Shown: positions 26,621 to 38,425 of the stretch, piece by piece
How the letters are laid out: each line of letters begins with the position of its first letter
How positions within the stretch are numbered: the stretch's first letter is position 1
From: Apostichopus japonicus
Taxonomy: Eukaryota > Echinodermata > Holothuroidea > Aspidochirotida > Stichopodidae
Direction of reading: 5' to 3'
Length of the DNA stretch: 64,000 bases
Assembly (NCBI RefSeq): GCF_037975245.1
Contig: NC_092572.1
Location: forward strand, 1,089,501-1,153,500
Translations under genes and position numbers: made by a program
Notes under the pieces: model-generated
The model's database searches: none
The model's input: the letters and a program-made list of their open reading frames with translations, nothing else
What the model was told of the DNA's origin: nothing

Positions 26621-27475
26621 GGTAAGGGCATGCAAATAAATATCATAGATGCAGACTGTGGGCTTTAGGTAGCATACGTCCATTAAAAGCTCCATTGACT
26701 TACACACTAGTAATGTGGTCTCTAGGTCTAGCTAGAAGTTTCCACTAGCTAAACGCTACCCATCACCGGATAGCCAGTGGCATAGCGACGGGAGGGGGGC
26801 TTGTCGCTCCCCAGTCGCCCTTTCACTGGGACTTTGAGTGTCGAAAACAAAAATACATGTGCGAAAAATATATTATTAGTCTTAATGGGCTCAAATCTCC
26901 ATGATGGCCACTCATGAACGACCTTTCGACCGCGGACCGGCAGTAGGCTAAAGTTGCTGAAAAACCTGACGTGACAGAGCGCATAGGCCGAGAAGACATC
27001 TATAGTAGTCGCACTGTACTGAAAATGCATGTTAACGACCGACCAATTATATAATTCCTGCTCTAATAATTAAATACAGGCGCGTAGCCAAGGGGGGGGG
27101 GGGGCGAAGGGGCAGACCGACCCCCTTTGAGCATATTTGTTTGTACGTTTTTATGATCGCTAGTAATTTCAAAATAGAAAATGCTAGGATACAACTTGCA
27201 AGGCCTGGGAAGTGCCATTTCCAGCGATCTGGGACGCATTTTTGGCCAAAATTTTCTTGTACGCTTCGCGCAAACTCATGGTGGCGCTACGCTTAGATAG
27301 TTTTGAATGCCGAATCTACGGCTCTGATATTTTGATTACAGGCTCGCCCCTCCCTTGGCAAATTCTTCGTTACGCGCCCGAATAAATGCTAATACAAACA
27401 GCCAATCAAGATCATGTAACCAGTGCACATTAACTGATCAAACAAGCTAGTGAGCTATACTATACCCTAATAGAA
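26621..27475. other. Repeat-rich spacer after the array
   Basis: It holds G-run-bearing ends such as GGCGCGTAGCCAAGG at 27,078, typical of dispersed invertebrate repeats, and one half of a direct repeat (27,193-27,300). No host gene is seen. Confidence 0.5.
27193..27302. repeat. ~105-bp direct repeat, left copy
   Basis: It runs from the motif CAAGGCCTGG to GCGCTACGCTTAGATAG. A diverged copy in the same orientation lies at 27,981-28,090, on the far side of a LINE fragment. The pair may be long terminal repeats of a small element or two copies of one dispersed repeat. Confidence 0.65.
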
Positions 27476-27519
27476 AGGTGGTTTCCTGGTGCTGGAATGC
27501 CAAAGAAGATGTTAAAAGG

Positions 27520-27716
27520 TTAAAAAATGCTGACATCATACAGCTTTCTATCATCATTGCTGGCGTCATTTCCTCGATACTCTGTTACATTTTCAATCGG
27601 GTTTTCACTTTTTGGACGCACCCTGATGCTCTTCAAACCGCTAAAAAACAAAATTTTGAAGAAAGGAGACAATACTATAGCTGAGAACTACCGGCCAATA
27701 AGTCTATCACCCTAAT
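27520..27716 (+). mobile_element. Reverse transcriptase fragment (LINE)
   Basis: One frame reads ILCYIFNRVFTFWTHPDALQ and the next-but-one reads KKGDNTIAENYRPISLSP. Together they form the start of a Jockey/CR1-type RT domain (FKKGD...NYRPISLL) with a frameshift between them near 27,640. Only about 65 codons remain. Confidence 0.75.
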
Positions 27717-27980
27717 AATATTTCAGACGCAATATTTGATGTCAGTTTGACATAGTTTGGTCATTTCAGTATGTTACTGGCCTGAAAGCCCAGTCAATCT
27801 TGTCTTATTTTCCACGCGCAATTTGCAGATTTGTCGAAAAATGTCAATGCCGGTGTCAAACTCACAAAAGATATGTCATGACATTTCAAAGAAACTTACC
27901 AGACTGTTTTTTTCTATTTCATTGAACTATTTGAGGACCATATCAAGACATAGGATCTCAAAATAAAGGATGTTGAGAAA

Positions 27981-28170
27981 ACTTACAAGGCCTGGCAAGT
28001 GTCATTTCCAACAATTTAGGAGGCCTTTTTAGCTAAAAATTTCTGGTACGTTGCGCGCCAACACATTGTGGCGCTCCGCGTAGATAGTAACAAGACGCCC
28101 TCCCAGGAAATGGTCAAGCCCCCCCCCGCCAGCCACCCCAATGCAAAAACCTGGCTACGCCACTGTGGAT
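27981..28170. repeat. ~105-bp direct repeat, right copy, with CTGGCTACGCC end
   Basis: It repeats 27,193-27,302 from CAAGGCCTGG to GCGCTCCGCGTAGATAG. It is followed by a C-run and CTGGCTACGCCACTG, an inverted match to the GGCGCGTAGCCAAGG at 27,078. The whole 27,078-28,165 may thus be one element with inverted ends. Confidence 0.6.
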
Positions 28171-28558
28171 AGATGACAAGTTGGCCTTTCATGGCATCAT
28201 CAATTTTTCGTACCATGTCCGCGCAGATTTTTGGGCTATCCAGAGCCTGAAGTTTTCGCCACTTGCAAACAAACCTCTTCAATCAGTAGTAAACAATGTT
28301 CGTACGCTGCCCCTGGGAGGCCTAAAGAGGTCTAAACTTGCCTCAATTGACCTAATGTTTTACCACATGTACTTCCATTCATATTCTTCAACATGCAAGC
28401 CACAAGAAAACTAGGTCATGATTGATAACAGGTCAAAAAATATGTTCTCCTGCTGCTTTCTGACACTTTTTATGAAGTAGAATAATCAAAATAAAATAAA
28501 ACTGTTAGCAAACTGCTTATCCACTAGAGAGCCTGTGTAATAGAATGTGTAAAAGTTG

Positions 28559-28597
28559 GCCTGACGTTTCGATCCTAACAGGATCTTCTTCAGAGGC
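28559..28597 (-). ncRNA. Hammerhead ribozyme motif of a Penelope-like element
   Basis: On the minus strand the order is GCCU, CUGAAGA, a hairpin GAUCC-UGUUA-GGAUC, GAAA, CGUC, AGGC. CUGANGA and GAAA are the invariant hammerhead core. GCCU and AGGC form stem I, and ACGU would make a very short stem III, with expected cleavage after GUC. Penelope-like elements are known to carry such minimal hammerheads in their terminal repeats. A Penelope-like C-terminal coding remnant lies just upstream on the same strand. Self-cleavage is inferred from the motif only. Confidence 0.75.
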
Positions 28598-28904
28598 TAA
28601 ATGACAAGTTACAGTAACAGAGGGGAAAAAAAAACACGCACAGAATACAGACAGGTTAATGAGCATGGTGAACACAATGAGATGGATGAAAGGGGATTAT
28701 AAGTAGAAAGCAACAGGAGAAGAGGAGAGGAAGGAGATAAACTGTGGAGGGACAAAGAGAGGATTAAAGGCACAGGGTAAGGAATAAACTGGAGAGGGAC
28801 AAAGACAGAAAGGTGTGAAGAAAAATGGAGGGGAAGAGAGCTGTGAGAAGAAGAGTGAAAGGGGTGGGGGAGGGAGAAAGGGGAGAAGGAGTAGGGAACA
28901 GAGG

Positions 28905-29160
28905 AAAGTTAGTCATGTCCTTCCTGAATGTTCAGCCCATGAGGTTGAATGGTACGAAGGCGTTGCATCCAGAGCCTCTCTCTGCTGATTCGTACTAGGT
29001 CAGGACGGCTACCTAAGGATTCAATCCCCTGTAGGGACATGTCGTTAATGGTATGGTTGGGAAGGTTAAAATGTTCTCCAACTGGGGTCTCAGTCTTCAT
29101 GGTGTTGACTGTGGATCTGTGACCATAGAAGTAGAATAATCGGCAGAAGGATATAGACTC
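28905..29160 (-). mobile_element. Penelope-like element, C-terminal (GIY-YIG region) remnant
   Basis: Minus strand: FYFYGHRSTVNT, then TPVGEHFNLPNHTINDM, then RISRERLWMQRLRTIQPHG-LNIQEGHD and a stop at about 28,909. This is the usual end of the reverse-transcriptase/endonuclease polyprotein of Penelope-like elements. A shift separates it from an open but GC-run-disturbed frame upstream (29,097-29,294). The hammerhead motif at 28,559 lies 3' of it, as expected in this class. Confidence 0.72.
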
Positions 29161-29299
29161 TCATAGGAGTATGCCTCCTTTATCAATACAGGCTTAGTGG
29201 GGTGAGGGGGGGGGGGGCGGCGTCGGTGCTTCAGAGCCAGCCTAAAACAAGTTTCGAGCCGATGTACATGTAAGCCGATTCGCACCTGATGCATAATAG

Positions 29300-30195
29300 A
29301 TTATCTTAATAACAGCGTTTTGGCAATTTCAGAAGATTATAACGCATTTATTTTAATTCTAGGCCTCCTATTATTTATCATTTATGTTGATACAAACAAA
29401 TAAACGAAAGAAAGTATAGCATCGTTTGGAATTTATATTTAATTGTAAACAACGATTATGTTTGGTTAATTACAATAAAATGTTAACAGAAGGCAAAGTA
29501 GCGATTGCTAATGCATTTCTCTAATTTAGTTCATGCACGGTAGGTAAACATTTTCAGGTTTTAGTCATATCAAATGACCGTAAGATCACTTATCTATTTG
29601 TTAAATGATGCGTGTAGTAGCCTATGGCTGCCTGATGACAATTTAAATTAGAATGTCACAGGAAAAGTAATGTGTGTTTTCTTCAAAAGTTTTCGCTTTC
29701 TTTTTAACATTGAGATGTTATTTTCAACAATTTCCAAAAAGTTTCAATTTGAAATATTTGCTATTTTACTTGGCAATCCCATCTTTCTAAGGCTTACTAG
29801 ATAGAGAATCATTTAATCAAAGACAAACTTGTAACACCATTGACCGATCATACGATTCTTTTATTTTTGTGCACCCACCTCTCTTCTTTCTTTGCATCTG
29901 ACTCTGAACATGTTTACATATTTCTAGGAAGATAGCTGAGGCCAAGACTACATGCACCTGCAACAAGGCCTTATTCTAAATAATGATATAAACATTCTGA
30001 AAAATGTATCACTGATCCAACATCTTTTCATACTTAAGAGCATCCTCTTGTTCGGTTCACAATTTGCATTTCTTAACGTGTACTGTACATTTTTGGAGCG
30101 TTATTTGGTGACCTACATGTTGAATATGCACATTGCTATTACATTTAAATGTTTAGATTGAAAATCTCCGCAGAATTGTGTTTTTAAGTATGTAT
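29300..30195. other. Nothing recognised
   Basis: AT-rich, only short open frames, and no recognisable domain, RNA gene or repeat end. Confidence 0.5.
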
Positions 30196-30198
30196 CTT

Positions 30199-30445
30199 AT
30201 GGAGTGTTGGCTCAGTGGTTAACGCCGGTGCCTCCCAATCATAGGGACCCCGGTTCGAGTCACTCCCAGATTAATGCATGTCGTCCAGTTACAGAGTTGT
30301 TGACAATTAAAAATTCATAATAATAGACGTTAAATATGAATCTAAGAGACTGACTTCGGTCAACTTGCGGCTTTGATCAGCCAATGAGGCTTCTTCGCGA
30401 GTTCCTGCTTGCAGGAGGGTCTAATATACATACATACATAAAATA
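30199..30445 (+). mobile_element. tRNA-derived SINE
   Basis: The head has an A-box-like TGGCTCAGTGGTTAACGCCGG and a B-box GGTTCGAGTC, spaced as in tRNA genes, without a mature tRNA fold or anticodon arm I can trust. The body contains GAGACTGACTTCGGTCAAC and GGCTTCTTCGCGAG. The tail is ATAC repeats. The 3' part recurs at 16,920-17,070. Confidence 0.8.
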
Positions 30446-31340
30446 TATTCTAAGCAATTTTTGGCACTCTCTTGATCGCTTTCAACTTTTATTCCACCGT
30501 ATGTACATTGTTCTGTATTTTCCTCCCGACCGTGCATGTAGCGCCAATAACTATAAATGGAAGAGAAAAATATCCCCAACATTACCATTTTGAAGATTTC
30601 CGACTGCAATTATTCATTTGTTTCGTACAGTAACTCTGCAAAATTTCGGAATCTGTTTAGCGTAACTGACGATAAACATAATGAATATCGCGGCATCAGA
30701 ATAACAAATGATTGAGGCAAATTGATGTTAATGGAACTAGGAACAATATTAGAAAAAAAAGCCCCCTGTTTTGTAAGCCACTGCTGTTTTATTGAAGAAC
30801 AAGTAGTTTGTACAGTTGCGCAAGATATTTGTGGCATATGCAGAATAACCATTTGATAAGTATCGTAGGATAATAGATTTAATTAATATGATGTAGAATT
30901 TTTTTTGGCAGGCTACCGGCTCTTTGAAAATCTTTGCTACACACATAATCAATGTCGTGTTAATGTAAACACCTTAGAATTTAGCATCATAGGACATTTT
31001 GATATTGTTGTTGCAGGCAATGAGTCCCTTGCAGCATGTGGAGATGGGCTTGTTGCGAGTAGAGAACATCGAAAAATAGGATTTAAAAATAATAAAATTT
31101 AACCAGACATTTAGGCATCGTTGCAAAATGTTAGCTATGTCATATAAAGATTCTGAAATCAAATTGTGTATATATGGTACTTGTGGGTATAAAAATGAAA
31201 AATAATGAACGTAAACTTGTCGAAATTGTATCGACTATTACTACTGTCTGTAATCAATTATTTTTCAAAACTCTCAGGATATACGAGCGTAGTGTGATGT
31301 ATCACTGATCCAAAGATGATGAACAATCTTATTCGCTGTG
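30446..31340. other. Nothing recognised
   Basis: AT-rich sequence with overlapping short frames on both strands and no motif that I recognise. Confidence 0.5.
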
Positions 31341-31348
31341 CTTCATCG

Positions 31349-31535
31349 TGCTGTGGCCGAGTGGATAAAGGCGGTGGCATTTAAAGCAATGAGGCTTAGC
31401 AATCGGCAATCTATTAGCCCTTGCGGGTTCCTCCCACATTTGTGGTCGCTTAAGCGTCTGAAAAATAACTGCTGATTATTATATATCGTCTGTTAATGTT
31501 TTATTACGGGCAGCTTTCCGTAATGCATTCAAAAA
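31349..31535 (+). mobile_element. Second tRNA-derived SINE-like sequence
   Basis: GCTGTGGCCGAGTGGATAAAGGC is a Leu/Ser-type A-box region, and GCGGGTTCCTCCCAC resembles a weakened B box 60 nt later. No matching acceptor stem follows, so this is a tRNA-derived repeat rather than a tRNA gene. The 3' end is unclear. Confidence 0.55.
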
Positions 31536-32028
31536 GTAATTATTCCTGCATTTGTTTATCTCTATCATCATTTTTTGTTTGTATCTACATGAGTCAATCC
31601 AGTCAAGATCTGTGAAGGAAGGAAACATATATTTAACGATGATTTCCACAAATGTTCACATGCTTATAGATTTGGAAAGAAAGAAACAAACCATACAATT
31701 GAAAGAAGCATATTTTTTTGAGCTATATTACATCTCGGTTTCTCGCGTCAAGTAAAATGTGCAGTTCTACGTCTAAATGCAAAAACAGTTTACCAGGAAG
31801 AAAATGTTTTAGTGTCGTAATAGATAAGAGAAATCGTTATTTCAAGTATAACCCAATTCATTTCACACAGTCAATTTGATATGAAACCAAGAATTAAAGG
31901 CAACGGTTTACAATACAAGTGATTAATGATAGGTTAAATTAAACACGAATCTCTGTGTATCCATAGAGCAACACGAGTTCATTGTAAAGATACATTAAAA
32001 ATATACATATATATCCGTCTGTACTTAC

Positions 32029-33510
32029 CTAATGAGGTTTTTCAGTTGATTCAGTCTTTTCCTTTGTTGGTGAGAACATACGCGAAACTACGTGCTCTAG
32101 CAATAAACTATCTTGCTCAGTTTCATTTTCTTTTTCATTTTCTTTTTCATTTTCTGCAAGGAATTCGTAAAAGGGTTCATTGTTACATAACAGTTTATTT
32201 AAGCATAATTACAACAAAATATCTTCTTTTGTTAGTTATAATAACCCTAACTATAACCCCAAATCTCGTTATACTTTTAAACTATCTAATAGAGAAACCT
32301 ATCATAGAAATAACTCCAAACAATATCTCATAAAAACTTGCCATTATTGAAAACATGTGCGTTATTATGTTAGATGTATAGGAAGGACTTGGGTTCACTG
32401 TATCCCTTTACCTACTGATAAAAAAAAAATAGTAGTAGGGATAGTAAAGAGAAATGAACATTGAATAATACTAATGGAAATAATAATAACACATATTAAA
32501 TAGAAGCCAAAGTAAACTTACCCTTCTGTTTGGAAGTATTTTCCTTCTTTTTCTTTTCTTTGGAACATCGACAGTAAATTAACGTGCCAAACGTAATAAT
32601 AGAAAGTAATGCCATAGATACGATGATTAACCAACCAAGTACCGGAATACCAAAGAAGCGGACACGTAGAATGGTCTGGAAACGTGTGTCATCATCATGA
32701 TCTGATTAGAATAGAATTCAAGATATTGAAGATATGCTAAGATATCAAAATGACCAAATGTTTTTAATATATCATTCTGTTTCATGTTATTCGTGTACGA
32801 CCTTGAAACTAGAAATCAAAACTAATGTCACAACATACATATCTGTGCAGAATAACACTTACCCAACCTCCGTGTAGTTTATAGGTCTATTTATTCATTG
32901 TATTTTCTTCATAATACCGATACAGACACATGACAGTAGTACAGTTATTTGGAAATATTACAAGTAGTAATACGTAATATAATTTAGATTCTCCCTTATT
33001 ATCTGATATTTTCTTTTAGATGTAAGTGTAAATAATAAAGGATTCAAATGATATTAATTAGTTATCCCTAAGAAGACAAATTTCTTACCTGTTACTTGAA
33101 CTGCGATAACTTGCTTCCAGACTGTTTGATTCGACAATATAACAACAAAAATGTAAGTTCCTCCATGTTCCCTTTGTGCATTGCTAATTGTCATCTCGCC
33201 ACCAGAGGTAATATCATAATGTCCATCGGTATAATTGGTACCACCCTTCACACCGTGCTCCAAACTCAGTATAGGTTTAGTCTCTGTAGAACCCAGGTAC
33301 CAGTAAAACTTTTTAATATCACCATCAACTGTACAATGTATTGTTTTATTTCCTGTTATCTGGATTTCATGCTCTAATGGGCACATGCTGTAAAAACCTG
33401 CATTAAAATGAAATGGTTTTGCATTAATATTATTTCAAATTCTCACTAACTATCTGAGTCTTTTTGAAAGAAATATAAATATAAACTGATTCAATTGTAA
33501 GTTAATCGTG

Positions 33511-33542
<32 letters not shown>

Positions 33543-34376
33543 ATGAAAAACGAAAATTCTTACCTGTAACTTCAACTGAAATAACTTGCTTCCAGACTGT
33601 TTGATTCGACCAAATTACAACAAAAATGTAAGTTCCTCCATGTTCCTTTTGTGCATTGGTTATTGTCAATTCACCATCAGAGGTAATATCGTAATGTCCA
33701 TCGGTATAATTGGTACCACCCTTCACACCGTGCTCCAAACTAAGTATGGGTTTAGTATCTGTGGAACCTATGTACCAGTAATACTTCTGAATATCACCAT
33801 CAACTGTACAATGTATTGTCTTGTTTCCAGTTAGGAAGGTTTTCTGCTGCAAAGGACATTCTCTGTAGTTACCTGTAGTTAACCGAAACAGTACATTCAG
33901 TTAAAATTCAATCCAGAAAAGATCAATTGATCTTGTTAAACTGAGCGTGTAATACGTATGCAGTTACAAGATAAAGTTTCATGACAGAAATAACATTGAA
34001 ATAACACTCAATACATCCGGTCAGATTCTTCCAATGTGTTTTCGTCATAATAGTAAATACCGTATGTATGTTTTCAGTTCATCTGTCATTGCTAATTGAG
34101 TAATAACATCGAAATAGCAACACTCCATTTAACTTATCAATGTGATGTTTGCATCTATAAATTAATATAATTGATTTAAGGCACTGAATAATTCATTAAC
34201 CTGTACAGAGTCTACAGCATAACATCACCGAAATAACAACACTCCACTCAACTTATCAATGTTATGTTCGTAAATATAATTAATGTTATTGATTTCAGAC
34301 ACTGGATAATTAATTTACCTGTACAGAGACTACCGCATAGTAACACTGAAATTACAACACTCCAAATCAGTAACAT
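32029..34376 (-). CDS. Ig-Ig-TM receptor with short acidic EN/EK tail (gene D)
   Basis: Five exons join in frame with canonical boundaries: 34,319-34,376 (signal peptide MLLIWSVVISVLLCGSLCT), 33,564-33,872 and 33,089-33,397 (two Ig domains of 103 codons each), 32,522-32,701 (stalk DHDDDTRFQTILRVRFFG, hydrophobic span IPVLGWLIIVSMALLSIITF, basic CRCSKEKKKKE), and 32,029-32,153 (ENEKENEKENETEQDS, then SRMFSPTKEK and TAG). Total 327 codons with stop. The Ig exons are near-identical duplicates (IHCTVDGDI, WYxGST, YDITS, GGTYIFVVI). Both lack the F-strand Cys. All junctions are phase 1. The likely role is a cell-surface recognition receptor. No ITAM, ITIM, kinase or TIR is visible in the tail. It is a paralogue of the Ig-TM-NACHT gene at 41,685-46,573. 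Confidence 0.85.
33506..33541. repeat. (TA)n(CA)n microsatellite in gene D intron
   Basis: A TA run followed by CACACA between the two Ig exons of gene D. It is short and probably neutral. Confidence 0.85.
34080..34376 (-). repeat. Three tandem ~120-bp copies containing the signal-peptide exon
   Basis: The segment with AACACTCCA, TTATCAATGT(T)ATG, a TTGATTT stretch and CCTGTACAGAG recurs three times. Only the copy at 34,319-34,376 has an open signal peptide plus donor. The middle copy (near 34,200-34,250) has the donor-like CTGTACAG-GTTAAT but its frame is broken. The third is more decayed. Confidence 0.6.
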
Positions 34377-34649
34377 TGTTGATTCAGCTGATTCGCTGTT
34401 GTCCTCGAATCAAGAACATGAAAGAGAAGAAATCATGTTAACGAATTAATTTAGGCAACGTCATAGGAAGCAAAGAAGACGAAATGTAACTTTAAAATTA
34501 ATAAACACGGTACATAGACTAAGTGCTCTCATGCCATTTTTTTCCAATTATTTCTGTGTCATGGTAATATATTTGTGTAATAAAACATATAACGTGTATA
34601 TGTCGATGTTGGTGTTGATGTTACACAGTTCTTACGAGACAACACCGAT

Positions 34650-34850
34650 CACGAACAGCTCGACCAACCATGCCTACATTTCGATTGCAGCGAAGACCCA
34701 TCGAATGTCATACAACTGACCCCATCAAGAATTGGCCGGCTGATCAGCGCACGCTCGACCAAACTTACCTGCAATTCGATTGTTGAGGAGACCAATGGAC
34801 TTACATGCAACTGACCCCATCACGAGTTGATCGGCTGATCAGCGTACAAT
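34650..34850. repeat. Tandem duplication of ~100 bp upstream of gene D
   Basis: Two successive copies each start CTCGACCAA and end near GGCTGATCAGCG, with shared CAACTGACCCCATCA and ATTCGATTG. It lies 275-475 bp upstream of gene D's start codon, so it could be promoter DNA, but no factor site is identified. Confidence 0.65.
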
Positions 34851-36892
34851 TATTATTTCATGAAATTATGACCCCATTATTGCTTCATAATACCACCTAT
34901 AAAATGCACACATGCCACTAATGAATCCCACACTGAACGAAACAGCGTTTGGTCCTTAGGATTCGACTTCAGTCCCCACGAAGGCTGCATATCTGGTCAA
35001 CGTTTATCCTTCCCTTCATTCAACCTCTCACATTTCACCCATGACCTTTCATTCTCTCCCAGAAAATATTTGTAAAGTTATTGGTCGAGTGATCAGGGAG
35101 AATTTACATACAAAAATGGTAACAATTCAACATTCTCCGTTATCATGGTTACCACACACATTTGTACGGTACTGGACAAAATCACACTTTGCTTCTTGTG
35201 GACACTAAGCTTTGATATCATACTAAGCTGCAAAGAACAACCGGCTATACAACATAATCATCCCTAAAGGATGGGATGAAAAATCTCCGTTCGAGAGACA
35301 TTTAGGATTTTGATAGCTCTCTCTATATTCAATCTTTGTGAGTACCAAAGGTACATTAGAATACTTGTTAATGTCATGTGAGATTACATCCACTTCAAAA
35401 TGGTGACATAACAATAGCCAGAAGTATGATTGACAGAACCAAATTTGTCATTAAGTATGCACCAGAAAATGTTTCATCAGTATAGATTCATACAATAACT
35501 ATAAATAAAGTCAAGGGTCGTCCCGTATTCGAGTATAAATCTGTCTTATCTGTCTATTGTCCAATTTATCTTCGACAAGTCGATATGTGATTCATCAAAA
35601 TAACCAACCACTCTTCTATTTTAGGGAGCCTTCTTTTAATCCCCACAAAACTATAGTAACTTTAAAATACATTTACCCAATCAATCAACTCCTGTGTTAT
35701 TGGACCAAAACTGAAAGGACCAAATGTATGTGTCTCGTCCTTTGATACTTTGTTCGCTATATAACTCGTACATGCTAGACCCTTAACAATCACAACAGCT
35801 TCACGCAATAACAGATTGATGACAATACAATATAAAATACATACAATGACGTACTATATCTACATAAGCCTATGCTATATACAAACCTATGCATTGTTTC
35901 CAATATCAACACAAGTGGTATGTGATCCAGGTTCTAGCACTGCAAATAGTACTATAAAAAGTGTTTCAATCAGTCATTAACCAAGCAGACTTATTCTTCA
36001 ATCTCTTTCAACCCCCAAGCAGGTTTCTCAAAGACTACTGAATACAACATACTGTTTGACAGTTGTTTTAATATGAATAAGAATAAGAGTATAGCTTTAA
36101 GGGAATCACAATGATGATTACTGGTTCTTCCACGTAACTACTTTATCTCTTAGGCTTCTAGTGCCTTAATATCATAAATTCCATTTCGGTAAACAGCCTG
36201 TGAGCTTATTATTTCAAATAAACTAATCATATTTAATAATTACATAGTATTACTTACCGAGAGTGTCCTGTTATATCTGCTACGTTGGAGATATATTTCA
36301 ATATAGTTGAAGAATGATAATTCATGGACTTTGGACTTTGGACTATATTGTATACTTATCATACACGCATTAAGGACACAGAAACAATGCGAACTAAGTT
36401 TACCCTCTGATCTAAGGTATAGCTGTATCATACCCGGTTAAACTATGCAACGTCAGGAAACTATAATACGTGTTATGTAACCCATATAATGTTTACATAT
36501 ATTTTCAGTGTATTGTCCACCCATGAGACTGAAATAACGAACAACCTTAAGTATCCAAAGTTAAATTCGTGTATACCTAGTTGACGTTCATCTATAAATA
36601 TGAGATTGTCTGACAGTCAGCTAAATTTAGTTTATGTTCATGCGAACATTAATTAATTTATGTACCAGTCCTCGTCATCAAAAAGCGAAGGAGAGTAATA
36701 AGGAGCCCTTGACTTTTAATAAGTAAATGGAACTAGTAACATGTAGGAATGACCGAAAAGAATACACAGGGACCATGGACAGCAAATATATGAGTTGTAG
36801 GTAATTGAAGGAGCCAATTTATTATTTATTAAGTGCGGGAGTAATTGAACCTAATCAGCTGTATTATTCCATAATGAACTTGGCTGTGCAGT

Positions 36893-37100
36893 GTCCATTT
36901 TCAAACGAGGAGTGAGGGAGAGTATAGTCAGTAGACTTGAAGCTCATTGTCATGACAACCCAGTTAGTCATAAAGGTGGGCAACAATGGAGACATGAAGT
37001 AGAAGCGAGAAATGTTATAACTGTGGGGAGATCAAGCTTGTGCAGAAAACCTATAAAACAAAACTTTCCATCAATAAATAGGAATAATGAGGTAAAGTAA
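36893..37100 (+). mobile_element. Possible LTR-retroelement gag fragment
   Basis: The open frame reads FKRGVRESIVSRLEAHCHDNP. A shifted frame near 37,005 reads EKCYNCGEIKLVQKT, resembling the start of a CCHC zinc knuckle. The His and last Cys are not kept. The assignment is tentative. Confidence 0.3.
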
Positions 37101-38289
37101 GCTTTGTCATTGAATTCGAAAGTCGCAAGGAATGAACTGTTAAGCACACAGTTGAGAAAATGAAGGGGAAATGTTTGGGGCAAATCATTTATTAACAAAG
37201 GAAGAATTATATTGGAATTCTGTACAAATCCAATGCCTGTTGAAATTGGCATTTATAGAATTTGTTTACATTCAAACTGAAAATACAACACTGTCAGCTG
37301 AATTGTGGGGTGATGTGTCGTTGCCGTAGTTCACTTGACTATGCTATAATCATCCCCAAATTCATCACGGGAAATAGTTCGAAAGCGCCATCGCGATAAT
37401 TAACCATAACGGAGGCAACGTCAATACAATTTTAGGTGCTTGGGTTTATCGAGAGCTCTTCTGAATATCCCAATGTATATAAACGATAACAAAAATCATG
37501 AACAAGGACTCTTCTGCATAGACTCTAGAATTCAAGCAACTTTTGATTTAAAAACCATAAAACATCATGCAGGTTACATACGATTCTTCTTATCATAATA
37601 ATTAAATTAAACTGACTATCATCGGATATGGTACTAAGCAAACAGTTTGGCAAACAATATACGTTTAAAAGCTAGGAGCTCCTTTTTAATGAAATAAATA
37701 TATGGCAGTGCAGTTCAGTTCTGTGATGTCAAAAGTTAGATGGAAACTCTGGCAATCTGTCAATGGTGAGAATATTATTGATACACAATATGTACTCAAG
37801 GTAACAAGGAAGTAAAAATATTGACATGATATACCTCGTTATCTTCCAAAATGACTAACGTGAAAAGTGAATGACATGCTTTAGTGGCATGTGGCTTACA
37901 GAACCTTCTTTAAGTGTGCGTTGTCCGAACAAAATCAAAACCTAAGTAGCATTCAAATGTGCATACCTAGGGGAGGGGTGTGAGAAGATAGTTAATCAAA
38001 AGTATACTTTGTTGAAACAATGGCCGCTTCTCAACTTCACAGATAAAGAGTTCTAAGTTATAACTTAATAGGGTTGGTAAGTAGTTTATGTACTTGCATA
38101 GCACGACCAAACTAAGATTCACAAAATATTTGACTATAAACAATATAATTTTAAAATTGAAGTGTAATAACAAATAATTAAACTTGAAAAAAAAAGAAAA
38201 ACGAAAATGTAAACCTATATTCAATTTCCTACGGTCCAACACACTTCATACAGACTCACTGGCGGTGGCATTATGCACACAACTTATCT

Positions 38290-38425
38290 TATATAAACAT
38301 ATCATTTAATATAAATATATATATATACATACATATATTTGTTAATATAAATATATATATATAAATATGTAAATATATATAGATAGATATATATGGATGG
38401 GTGTGTGTATATATGTACATATATA
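38290..38425. repeat. TA/ATAT-rich low-complexity block
   Basis: Imperfect ATATAT and ATATAA runs with no coding potential. Confidence 0.8.

Noticed and set aside
30199-30280. tRNA gene
   Set aside because: A and B boxes are present but there is no credible cloverleaf and a SINE body follows, so it is a tRNA-derived repeat.
31349-31440. tRNA-Leu/Ser gene
   Set aside because: The A-box region is good, but the acceptor stem does not close and the B box is degraded.
33096-33834. Plus-strand frames at 33,096-33,377 and 33,586-33,834
   Set aside because: Shadows of the duplicated Ig exons on the minus strand.
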